Positions 48,420-56,495 of a stretch of 64,000 nt of DNA are shown here, in pieces. The notes beneath the pieces were generated by a model. That model was given only the letters and a program-made list of their open reading frames with translations, searched no databases and was not told the DNA's origin. How positions within the stretch are numbered: position 1 is the first letter of the stretch; the number at the start of each line of letters is the position of its first letter. The position numbers were made by a program, and so were the translations under genes. Origin of the DNA: an uncultured Eggerthellaceae bacterium. GTDB lineage: Bacteria > Actinomycetota > Coriobacteriia > Coriobacteriales > Eggerthellaceae. The stretch is from positions 62,001 to 126,000 of the forward strand of contig CAJUQH010000002.1 in the NCBI GenBank assembly GCA_910588095.1. Reading direction: 5' to 3'.

Positions 48420-49776
48420 GGGCGGCCTCGCTTTCCGTGCCCGCTTGAGGGGCCCTTCCGAACTTCCAGCCGTTCAGGCGGTCGGCCGCTATGTCGATGT
48501 CCAGATAGTCGCTCCGGCCGTCCATCAGGCGCGCGAACGCCGTGAACAGGTAGTGCGAATCGGTGGGGCCGGGCGCCGCCTCGGGGTGGTACTGCACGCA
48601 GAACGCCGGCACGTCCAAGAACGCGATGCCCTCTGGCGTGCCGTCGTTGAGGTTCACGTGGGTGAGCTGGATGCGCCCGAAGCGCTCGTTGGCCACAACC
48701 GGCGCCACGCCGCGCTCGACCCAGCAGCGCAGGTCGCGCTCGTGGGCCGTCGCGCCGCCCGACAGCTCGGGCACCAGCGGCCCCAGGCTGTCGAACACCA
48801 GGCCGAAGCCGTGGTTCTGGGCCGTTATCTCCACGCGGCGGGTGCGCAGGTTCATGACCGGCTGGTTGCCGCCGCGGTGCCCGAACTTCAGCTTCTCGAT
48901 GGCAGCGCCCGCCGCCTTCGACATCATCTGATGCCCCAGGCATATGCCGAACAGCGGCACCTTGCCCAGCAGCTCGGCCACCTGCTCGTAGGTGCCCGCC
49001 ACGGCCTCGGGGTCGCCCGGGCCGTTGGACAGGAACACGCCGTCGGGGTCCATGGCCAGCACCTCGGCAGCGGGGGTGTCCCAGGGCACGGCGGTCACGT
49101 CGCAGCCGGCCCGCACCAGGTTGTGCAGGATGGCGTCCTTGGCGCCGCAGTCGTAGGCCACCACCTTGTAGCGGGCCTCGGCCGGCTCGGCCACGGCGAA
49201 CCCGTGGCTCTCGGGCAGGGGCCCGGCCGGCGCGGCCGCGTCGCGCGACACGGTGGCCGCCAGGTTCACGCCCACGATGGGCTCGCTCTGGCGCACCTTG
49301 GCCAGCAGCTCCTCAGCCGTGCCGCCCATGGCGGACAGCCCCGCCCGCTGGGCGCCGTGGTCGCGTATGTGCCGCACGAGGGCGCGGGTGTCGATGCCCT
49401 CGATGGCGACGACCCCCTGCTCGCGCAGGTAATCAGGCAGGCTCATGGCGCTGCGCCAGCTCGAGGGCGTGGTGCACATGTCGCGCACCACCAGCCCGCG
49501 CAGGGCCGGCGTGGCGGCTTGGCGGTCGTCGCCATGCACGCCGTAGTTGCCAATCTGCGGGTAGGTCATGGTCACGATCTGCCCCGCATAGGAGGGGTCG
49601 GTTATGACCTCCAGGTAGCCCACGAGCGAGGTGTTGAAGCATATCTCGCCGAACACCTCGCCCTGGGCCCCGCACGAGCGGCCCTCGAAGGCCGTGCCGT
49701 CCTCGAGCACCAGCAGCGCAGGCGCGCCCAGGGCCTTCGAGGTACGTTCCAGTAACGAATCGCTTAGCTTACTCAA
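48412..49776 (-). CDS. carA: Carbamoyl-phosphate synthase small subunit
   Basis: 454 residues, longer than the usual 360-390, partly from a 20-residue N-terminal lead and a longer C-terminus. Class I amidotransferase triad: the cysteine in VPLFGICLGHQMM and His/Glu in CVQYHPEAAPGP. The N-terminal CPSase domain has GEVFGEICFNTSLVGYLEVI. The start is a TTG at 49776, supported by GAGGGAAG upstream and by its overlap with the end of pyrC; no better start is seen. Confidence 0.96.
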
Positions 49777-51061
49777 CGATGCTTCCCTCTTCCATAGTGG
49801 CGTAACCGCCCACGTACACGTCGGTGGCGCGGCCGGTCAGCTCCACGCCCATGAAGCCGGAGTTGCCCGCCTTCGAGCAGAAGCCCTCGCGGCTCACCGT
49901 CCAGCGCTCGGCCGGGTCGATGACCGTCAGGTCGGCCACGCTGCCGGCCTCCAGCTTCACCGGCTCGGCGCCCAGGATGGCGCGTGGCGCCACGGCCATG
50001 AGCTCCACCAGGCGGTCGTAGCCGATGGTGCCCGGCCCCACCAGGTGCGTCAGCACCAGCGAGAGCGCCGTCTCGAGCCCTGTCATGCCGAAGGGCGCCA
50101 GCTCGAACTCGCGGTCCTTCTCCCAGTCGGTGTGGGGCGCATGGTCGGTGGCCAGGGCGTCCACCGTGCCGTCGGCCACGCCGGCTGCCAAGGCGGCGGC
50201 ATCGGCAGCCGTGCGCAGCGGCGGGTTCACCTTCAGCGCGGTGTCGTAGGCCTCGTCGATGTCGTCCTCGGTCAGGAACAGGTGGTGCGGCGTCACCTCG
50301 CAGGTGACGGGCAGCCCCTCGGCCTTCGCGGCGCGCACCAGGTCGAGCCCGCGGGCCGTGGTCACGTGCTGGATGTGCAGCGGGCAGCCGGTCAGGCGGC
50401 ACAGCGCTATGTCGCGGGCTATCTCGAGCTCCTCGCCCTCGGCCGGCCAGCCCAGCATGCCCAGGCGCGTGGACACCACGCCCTCGTTCACCTGACCCTC
50501 GCCCACCAGGCTGTCGTCCTGGCAGTGGACCATCACCGTGCGGCCGAACTGCACCGCGTAGTCCATCACGCGGCGCATCATGCCGGCGTCCTGGATGCCA
50601 TGGCCGTCATCGGTGAAGGCCACTGCCCCATGGGCGGCCATGTCGCCCATCTCGGCCAGCACCTCGCCCTTGAGCCCCTGCGAGCACGCGCCAGCCACCA
50701 GCACGCGGCACTTCCCCACCTGCTCGGCGCGGGCCTTCACGTACTCCACGCCCAGCGCGTTGTCGATGACCGGCGAGGTGTTGGGCATCGCGCACACCGC
50801 GGTGAAGCCGCCGTGGGCCGCTGCGCGGGTGCCGCTGGCGATGTCCTCCTTCTGCTCCTGTCCGGGCTCGCGCAGGTGCACGTGCATGTCCACCAGGCCG
50901 GGCACGACCACCTTGCCGGAAAGGTCGCGCTCGATGCCCTTCTCCATGGAAAGGCCGTGGCCCACCTCGACGATGCGGCCGTCGCGGATGAGGATGTCAG
51001 CCACCTCGTCGAGGCCCACCTGCGGGTCGACCAGGCGCGCGTTCTTAAGCATCAAGGCCAT
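49769..51061 (-). CDS. pyrC: Dihydroorotase
   Basis: 430 residues from the ATG at 51061, with GGAGG 8 nt upstream; a GTG at 51070 is too close to that site. The metal-binding DMHVHLREPGQE, the carbamylated-lysine region and ATDHAPH mark a class I dihydroorotase. It overlaps pyrB by 17 nt upstream and carA by 8 nt downstream. It closes the dihydroorotate ring. Confidence 0.97.
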   Translation of the reverse strand: MALMLKNARLVDPQVGLDEVADILIRDGRIVEVGHGLSMEKGIERDLSGKVVVPGLVDMHVHLREPGQEQKEDIASGTRAAAHGGFTAVCAMPNTSPVIDNALGVEYVKARAEQVGKCRVLVAGACSQGLKGEVLAEMGDMAAHGAVAFTDDGHGIQDAGMMRRVMDYAVQFGRTVMVHCQDDSLVGEGQVNEGVVSTRLGMLGWPAEGEELEIARDIALCRLTGCPLHIQHVTTARGLDLVRAAKAEGLPVTCEVTPHHLFLTEDDIDEAYDTALKVNPPLRTAADAAALAAGVADGTVDALATDHAPHTDWEKDREFELAPFGMTGLETALSLVLTHLVGPGTIGYDRLVELMAVAPRAILGAEPVKLEAGSVADLTVIDPAERWTVSREGFCSKAGNSGFMGVELTGRATDVYVGGYATMEEGSIVE

Positions 51062-52007
51062 CAGAGGCACCTCCTAGCAGCAGATACAGGGCCGCCATGC
51101 GCACGAGCACGCCAGCGTACACCTGATCGAGGATGATAGAGCGTTTCGGATGGTCGGCCATGAAGCTGTCCAGCTCCACGCCGCGGTTGATGGGGCCCGG
51201 GTGGCACACGCAGGCGTCGGGCCTCATGAGCGCGTCGCGCTCCTGGGTCAGGCCGAACAGCTGGTTGTACTCGCGCAGGCTCGGGAAGGGCGCGCCCTCC
51301 AGGCGCTCGCGCTGGATGCGCAGCATGTACACCACGTCCAGCTCAGGCAGCGCGGCGTCCAGGTCGCTCGTGGCGCGGTCGGCCCCCAGCACGTCAGGGC
51401 GCGCGGGCATGAGCGTGGGCGGCGCGATGACCGTCACGTCGCAGCCCATTATCTTGAGCGCCGGAATCAGGCTGCCGCACACGCGGGAATGCCCGATGTC
51501 GCCGACGATGCCCACCTTCAGCTTGTCGAAGGCCATGCCGCCGGCCACCACCTTCTCCTGCCAGATGGAGTACAGGTCCAGCAGCGCCTGGGTGGGGTGC
51601 TGGTGCTTGCCGTCGCCGGCGTCGATGACGTGCACGCCCGAGACGTCGGCTATCTTGCGCGGCACGCCGGCGTGCTTGTCGCGCACCACGATGAGGTCGA
51701 TCTTGTAGGCGCACAGCGTCTCCACGGTGTCCACCAGGCTCTCGCCCTTCACGGTGGAGGTGGAGCTGCCGCCGAAGTTCAGGCTGTCGGCAGAAAGGCG
51801 CTTCTCGGCTATCTCGAAGGACGAGCGCGTGCGCGTCGAAGGCTCGTTGAACATGTTGACCACGGTGAAGCCCTTCAGCGTGGGCACCTTCTTGATGCGG
51901 CGCTCGTTCACCTCCTTGAACTTATAGGCGGTCTCGAGCAGCAGCATGATGTCGTCGGCGGAGTAGTCGCTGAAGTCGATGAGGTGCTCGTGGGGGAATC
52001 CTGCCAT
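51045..52007 (-). CDS. pyrB: Aspartate carbamoyltransferase, catalytic subunit
   Basis: 320 residues. The carbamoyl-phosphate site FNEPSTRTRSSFE and the HQHPTQALLDL and HPGPINRG motifs are all present. No pyrI regulatory chain exists in the operon, so regulation must come from PyrR at the RNA level. One base separates its ATG from the pyrR stop. Confidence 0.97.
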   Translation of the reverse strand: MAGFPHEHLIDFSDYSADDIMLLLETAYKFKEVNERRIKKVPTLKGFTVVNMFNEPSTRTRSSFEIAEKRLSADSLNFGGSSTSTVKGESLVDTVETLCAYKIDLIVVRDKHAGVPRKIADVSGVHVIDAGDGKHQHPTQALLDLYSIWQEKVVAGGMAFDKLKVGIVGDIGHSRVCGSLIPALKIMGCDVTVIAPPTLMPARPDVLGADRATSDLDAALPELDVVYMLRIQRERLEGAPFPSLREYNQLFGLTQERDALMRPDACVCHPGPINRGVELDSFMADHPKRSIILDQVYAGVLVRMAALYLLLGGASDGLDA

Positions 52008-52008
52008 G

Positions 52009-52629
52009 CTATTCGCCTCCTTGCTCGCTCGCAGTGCGGGACGCTTGGCCCAGCGGCGCCGCTCCCACGCGCTCGCCGGGGGCCACCTTCGATATCTCGA
52101 CGCAGGTGGTGCCGTCGAAGTCGGCCAGGTACAGCCGCACGCGCTCGTCGGCGGCCGAGGGCACGTTCTTGCCCACGTAGTCGGCGCGGATGGGCAGCTC
52201 GCGATGGCCGCGGTCCACCAGCACCGCCAGCTGCACCGCCGCCGGGCGGCCGATGTCGGTCAGGGCGTCGAGCGCCGCGCGGATGGTGCGGCCGGTGTAC
52301 AGCACGTCGTCCACCAGCACTATCACCTTGCCGTCGATGTCGAACCCTATGTCGGTGGAGTGCACCTCGGGCGCGAAGTGCGTCATGAAGTCGTCGCGGT
52401 AGAAGCTGATGTCCAGCTTGCCCAGGGGCACCTTCACCCCTTCTATCTCGTCGATCTTCGCTGCCAGCATGTGGGCCAGGGCGTCGCCACGGGTGACGAT
52501 GCCCACCAAGGCGATGTCCTGCGCCCCGTGGTTGGCCTCCAGTATCTGGTGGGCCATGCGTGCCACCGCACGCTCGATCTCGTGCTCGTCCATCACGATG
52601 GAGGGCACATCCGCCACGCTTCCGCTCAT
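52009..52629 (-). CDS. pyrR: PyrR, pyrimidine attenuation regulator / uracil phosphoribosyltransferase
   Basis: 206 residues from the ATG at 52629 (GAAGGGAG before it; a GTG two codons earlier is possible). The PRPP loop VILVDDVLYTGRTIRAAL and the PyrR pattern LVGIVTRGDALAHML are present. The C-terminus is about 25 residues longer than usual. Bound to UMP it stabilises a loop in the leader and lets a terminator form. The leader just upstream carries both the loop and the terminator, so autoregulation of the pyr operon is expected. Confidence 0.97.
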   Translation of the reverse strand: MSGSVADVPSIVMDEHEIERAVARMAHQILEANHGAQDIALVGIVTRGDALAHMLAAKIDEIEGVKVPLGKLDISFYRDDFMTHFAPEVHSTDIGFDIDGKVIVLVDDVLYTGRTIRAALDALTDIGRPAAVQLAVLVDRGHRELPIRADYVGKNVPSAADERVRLYLADFDGTTCVEISKVAPGERVGAAPLGQASRTASEQGGE

Positions 52630-52715
52630 ACACACTCCCTTCTCCAGGGTCGAGTGCGCACAGACGAGCCGCCGCGCTGCGGGCCTTCATCGAGGGCTGG
52701 CCTGGGGCCGCCCAT

Positions 52716-52747
52716 GAAAAAAGCCTTTGCGCGACTGACAAAGGCTT
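52716..52747 (-). terminator. pyr attenuator (intrinsic terminator in the pyrR leader)
   Basis: On the minus strand AAGCCTTTG (52747-52739), a 9-nt loop and CAAAGGCTT (52729-52721) form a perfect stem followed by TTTT. It sits between the promoter and pyrR. Its left arm GCCTTTGTC can instead pair with GACAAGGC (52823-52816) of the PyrR-binding loop, with one bulge, which gives the antiterminator expected of PyrR control. Confidence 0.9.
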
Positions 52748-52815
52748 CGGGTTCCGTTTCAGCCGGTGCGCCGCTGCCCTGCGGGCCGCGCGCCGTTCCG
52801 GCTTCTGCTGTGTTC

Positions 52816-52833
52816 GCCTTGTCGGTCTCTCTG
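52816..52833 (-). promoter_or_regulatory. PyrR-binding loop
   Basis: The leader RNA reads CAGAGAGACCGACAAGGC, close to the known PyrR-binding consensus (CAGAGAGG-CUG--AAGG). It lies about 20 nt after the likely transcription start and 70 nt before the attenuator. Confidence 0.85.
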
Positions 52834-52857
52834 TACCGCATTTAAAGGACTAGGGAC

Positions 52858-52886
52858 ACTATACGCCGCTGCGGGCTTCTGCGTAA
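52858..52886 (-). promoter_or_regulatory. Promoter of the pyr operon
   Basis: Minus-strand TTACGC (52886-52881), 17 nt, TATAGT (52863-52858). It would start RNA near 52851 and give a leader of about 220 nt containing the PyrR loop and attenuator. The same -10 hexamer, TATAGT, is used in the surface-protein promoter at 60499-60528. Confidence 0.6.
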
Positions 52887-53014
52887 CCCCCTATTTCGGC
52901 GGATTCGGCAGAAGATGCGGCGACCGTCGTTGCGGAAGGGGCCACGGGCGCGGTGGCGGGATCGGGGCTCGCAGGATTATTCTTAGTTTTTTCTTAGCTG
53001 ATAGCTTTTGAATG

Positions 53015-53046
53015 AAAAAGCCGGGACCCCTTTCGAGGCCCCGGCC
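53015..53046 (-). terminator. Terminator after tRNA-Val
   Basis: On the minus strand GCCGGGGCC (53045-53037), loop TCGAAAGG and GGTCCCGGC (53028-53020), with TTTTTC behind it, directly after the tRNA. Confidence 0.85.
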
Positions 53047-53056
53047 TGGCGTTACG

Positions 53057-53131
<75 letters not shown>

Positions 53132-53208
53132 ACGTATCGGTGGTGCGCTGCGCCGTGCGCAAAGCAGCAACTCGGTATTCTACCAGACCCGCGCCGCGCG
53201 TCAACCGC

Positions 53209-55962
53209 CTAGGCCAACATCTCGTCGAGAGCGGCCAGCAGCTCCGGCACCTCGATGGGCTTGGCCAGGTGCCCGTTCATGCCGCAGCTGAGCGCCCGGC
53301 GCCGGTCTTCCTCGAAGGCATCGGCCGTCACGGCCAGTATGGGTATGCTCGACACCACCGGGTCGTCCATGGCGCGGATGACCGATGCCGTCTCGTAGCC
53401 GTTCATGACCGGCATCTGTATGTCCATGAGCACCAGCTGGAAGTAGCACGGGTCGACGGCAGAGAGCTTGTCGATGGCGTCCTGGCCGTCGACGGCGCAT
53501 TCCACCTTGAAGCCCACGTCCTCGAGCAGCGTCACCGCTATCTCGCGGTTGAGCAGGTTGTCGTCCACCAGCAGGATGCGGCAGCCGCGCAGCCGCTCCG
53601 AGGGCGCCGGGGCGCCCTCGGCCGCGCGCACGCGCTCCACCACGGCGTCGTCGGCCACATCGAAGGCCAGCGAGACCGTGAACTCGCTGCCCACGCCCTT
53701 CTCGCTGCGCACCTCGATGGTGCCGCCCATCATGTCCACCAGGCTCTTGGTTATGGCCATGCCCAGGCCCGTGCCCTGGATGCCGCTCAAGGTGGATGTG
53801 CGCTCGCGCTCGAACGGGTCGAAGATGTGCTGGATGAAGTCCTGGGTCATGCCTATGCCATCGTCGCGCACTGCCAGGCGGTAGGCCGCCTTCCCAGGAG
53901 CTGGGCAGGGCATCTCGGTGACGGTCAGGCTTACGGTGCCGCCTTCGCCGGTGAACTTGATGGCGTTGCCCAGCAGGTTCAGCAGCACCTGGTTTATCTT
54001 CAGCTCGTCGCAGATGACCACCGAATGCTCCATGGCCGACACGTCCACGCGCAGGTTGAGCTTGCGCGCGTCAGCCTCGGGCTGCAGGATGGCCGCCAGG
54101 TTGCCCAGCGCCTCTTGCAGGCAGCATGGCTTCTCGTCCAGCGACACCTTACCTGACTCGATGCGGCTCATGTCCAGGATGTCGTTGATGAGGCTCAGCA
54201 GATGCGTGCTCGATGCCTGGATCTTGTCCAGGTACTCGCTCACCTTCTCGCGCTCGTCCATGTGGTTGTTGGCCAGCGCGGTGAAGCCCACGATGGCGTT
54301 CATGGGCGTGCGGATGTCGTGGGACATGTTGGACAGGAACGTGCTCTTGGCCTCGCTGGCGCGGTTGGCGCGGTAGAGCGCTTCCTCCAGCAGCTCCTTC
54401 TGCTTCATCTCCTCGCGCGTCTCCTGGTCGACGTTGCGCAGGCCCAGCACGATGAACCGGTCTTCGCCCGGCGCCCAGCTGCCGGCGCGCACCACGGTGG
54501 CCTGGCAGTACTCCACCTCGTCGCCCCTGACGGCGCGATACAGCGCATTGAAGCGCTTGCGCTCGGCCAGCTCGGCCAAGATGGCGTCGCGATCCAGCGC
54601 CGCCGCCAGGGCCTCGCGGTCATCGTCGTGCACGCGGCGCTCGATGTAGGAGGCCAGCGTCTCGGCCATGGCCGGGCGATCGCCGAACATGGGCTCGAGC
54701 CCGGCGCGCGCCTGCTCGGCCAGCCGCACGCGCTCGCCCTGGCCGGTATCCAGGTTGAAGGCGCATACCACCAGGTAGTTCTCGCTCAAGGCGCGCACCA
54801 GGTCCTGCTGGCGGCGCTGGCGGCGCTCCTCCTCGCGCTTCTGGTCGGAGTAGTCGAGCAGGAAGCGCTGGTACAGCAGCTCGCCATCCTTCTCGATGAG
54901 CTTCACGTTGCCCATGATGTGCACCAGCGTGCCGTCGTCGTGGCGCACGCGATACTCGATGCTCACGCTGTCGCCCACATGCGTGAGCGTGGCGAACTTC
55001 TGGCGCAGCATCTCCTTGTCCTCGTCGAGCACCGATGAGGCTATCATGTCGAACCCGTGGCCCATCATGTCGTCGACCGAGCTGTAGCCCAGTATGTTCA
55101 AGGCCGCCTGGTTGACGCCCACCACGCGCGAGCCGTCGATGGAATGGGTCAGCACGCCGCAGTCCATGGCGGTGAAGATGGTCTCGAGGGTCTGGTTCTT
55201 CTCGATGAGGTCCTGCTCGTAGGCGCGTTCCTGGGTTATGTCGATGGCCACGCCCACGGTGCCCATCACGTTGCCGTCGATGTTGTACAACGGCGACTTG
55301 TACGTGGTCAGCAGGCGCGTGCCGTCGCCGGTCTGCACCGTTTCCTCGGCCACGCAGGTGGTACCGGTGGCCATGACCTTCTCTTCCGACTCGATGCACG
55401 CCGGGTCGTCCTGCTCGACGTCCCATATGTAAGCGTGGCGGCGGCCCTGCACGTCGTCCTTGGCCTTGTTGACCGTGGCGCAGAAGCTGTCGTTGACCTT
55501 CTCATGCACGCCGTCCTTGGTCTTGTACCACACCAGGCACGGGATGGAGTTGATGGTGGCCTCGAGGAACTGGTTGTTCTGCCAGGCGTCGGCTGCGGTC
55601 TTGACGCGGCGCTGCCACTGCCCGAACCGCCATGCCGCCTCGGCCGGCTCCAGCGGAAGGCGCCACAGGTCGGCCAGGCGCTCGTAGGCCGGCTCGAGCG
55701 CAGCCGCCATCGACGGCTCGCAGACGGCTATCACATGGGTGGAGCGGCGCTTCTCGTCGAGCACGGCTTCGAGCCGCGCGGCGGCGACCTCGTCTGGCAC
55801 GGCCATCACTATGAGGTCGGCCCGCTGCACCTCGGCGTCACCCAGGGCATCAACCCGCTCCACGTTGTGAGTGAACGGCCCGAACGGGACGGCATCCTGT
55901 ATCTGCTGCGCTACGCTGTCATCAAGGCCGGCGATGCATATGTGAATCGAGCTCTGGTACAT
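53209..55962 (-). CDS. Hybrid sensor histidine kinase / response regulator with PAS domains
   Basis: 917 residues from the ATG at 55962 (GGGAGCG site; the frame runs to 56013, past the likely transcription start). Residues 1-110 look like a receiver-type Rossmann region (HICIAGLDDSVAQQI). PAS domains follow at about 125-245 and 250-375, then a third PAS-like region. HisKA has His548 in NMSHDIRTPMN. The ATPase has the N box NLLGNAIKF (about 662) and GLGMAITKS (about 732). The C-terminal receiver (796-917) has Asp847 in MDIQMPVMNG. There is no membrane segment, so it senses an internal signal. No separate DNA-binding regulator is adjacent; the output path is unknown. Confidence 0.93.
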   Translation of the reverse strand: MYQSSIHICIAGLDDSVAQQIQDAVPFGPFTHNVERVDALGDAEVQRADLIVMAVPDEVAAARLEAVLDEKRRSTHVIAVCEPSMAAALEPAYERLADLWRLPLEPAEAAWRFGQWQRRVKTAADAWQNNQFLEATINSIPCLVWYKTKDGVHEKVNDSFCATVNKAKDDVQGRRHAYIWDVEQDDPACIESEEKVMATGTTCVAEETVQTGDGTRLLTTYKSPLYNIDGNVMGTVGVAIDITQERAYEQDLIEKNQTLETIFTAMDCGVLTHSIDGSRVVGVNQAALNILGYSSVDDMMGHGFDMIASSVLDEDKEMLRQKFATLTHVGDSVSIEYRVRHDDGTLVHIMGNVKLIEKDGELLYQRFLLDYSDQKREEERRQRRQQDLVRALSENYLVVCAFNLDTGQGERVRLAEQARAGLEPMFGDRPAMAETLASYIERRVHDDDREALAAALDRDAILAELAERKRFNALYRAVRGDEVEYCQATVVRAGSWAPGEDRFIVLGLRNVDQETREEMKQKELLEEALYRANRASEAKSTFLSNMSHDIRTPMNAIVGFTALANNHMDEREKVSEYLDKIQASSTHLLSLINDILDMSRIESGKVSLDEKPCCLQEALGNLAAILQPEADARKLNLRVDVSAMEHSVVICDELKINQVLLNLLGNAIKFTGEGGTVSLTVTEMPCPAPGKAAYRLAVRDDGIGMTQDFIQHIFDPFERERTSTLSGIQGTGLGMAITKSLVDMMGGTIEVRSEKGVGSEFTVSLAFDVADDAVVERVRAAEGAPAPSERLRGCRILLVDDNLLNREIAVTLLEDVGFKVECAVDGQDAIDKLSAVDPCYFQLVLMDIQMPVMNGYETASVIRAMDDPVVSSIPILAVTADAFEEDRRRALSCGMNGHLAKPIEVPELLAALDEMLA

Positions 55963-56011
55963 AGGGCGCTCCCTGAACGCGTCGATGCGGCATAGGTCTT
56001 TTGCGCCCCTC

Positions 56012-56039
56012 ATTATAACGGCTCAGCAGCGGTTCTGAA
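56012..56039 (-). promoter_or_regulatory. Promoter of the hybrid kinase gene
   Basis: Minus-strand TTCAGA (56039-56034), 16 nt, consensus TATAAT (56017-56012). Transcription would start near 56005, which excludes the longer reading of the kinase gene and supports the ATG at 55962. Confidence 0.6.
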
Positions 56040-56108
56040 TGCCCGCCACGCTGGAACCGAGCGACTACCTGCGGAATCAAGTGAGAGCGACGGAGTCCGC
56101 TTGCGCCG

Positions 56109-56155
56109 CCATTCTGGGCGAAGGCAGCGAAGCTGCCGGAGTCGAAGAATCCAAT
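56109..56155 (-). repeat. Dispersed repeat copy C (intergenic)
   Basis: Contains the hairpin core GGCAGCGAAGCTGCC and the flanks CATTCTGGGCGAA and GTCGAAGAATCCAAT. It is nearly identical, in opposite orientation, to two copies inside the neighbouring surface-protein gene (59130-59187 and 59907-59964). It lies in the gap 55963-56495, which otherwise holds no gene; short GC-rich words recur from 56200 to 56320 without clear structure. Confidence 0.8.
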
Positions 56156-56330
56156 AAATGAAGCGGAAGCACCCAGCTTCCGCGACCCCTTCTATCGGGC
56201 GCGCCACCAGCCATGGATGCTCGGGCTCTCGCAGGCGCGACGGGTCAGGCAAGGGCTCGGCCTCCACGCTTGGACCCTTCTCAGGGCTTGCTCCCTTCGA
56301 AGGGGCGCTCGCTTAGGCTTTCATATGCGG

Positions 56331-56355
56331 AAGGCCCTGCCGCAAGCAGGGCCTT
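56331..56355 (-). terminator. Terminator after the large secreted protein
   Basis: Perfect stem AAGGCCCTGC/GCAGGGCCTT with a 5-nt loop, 140 nt beyond the stop codon at 56496. The flanks are CCGC on one side and CTTCCGTTTT on the other. The stem resembles the terminators at 7561 and 16240. Confidence 0.5.
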
Positions 56356-56495
56356 CTTCCGTTTTGCTGCACGAGTCGTCCTCGACCCTTGCCTTCCCCG
56401 CCGTTTGGACGATGGTCGTCGTTCAAACTGCGCGAGTCACCCTCGCGCCCACGGCTGGTGCCGCCTACCGTGGGCAAAGCCCTTCCGCACCCCCG

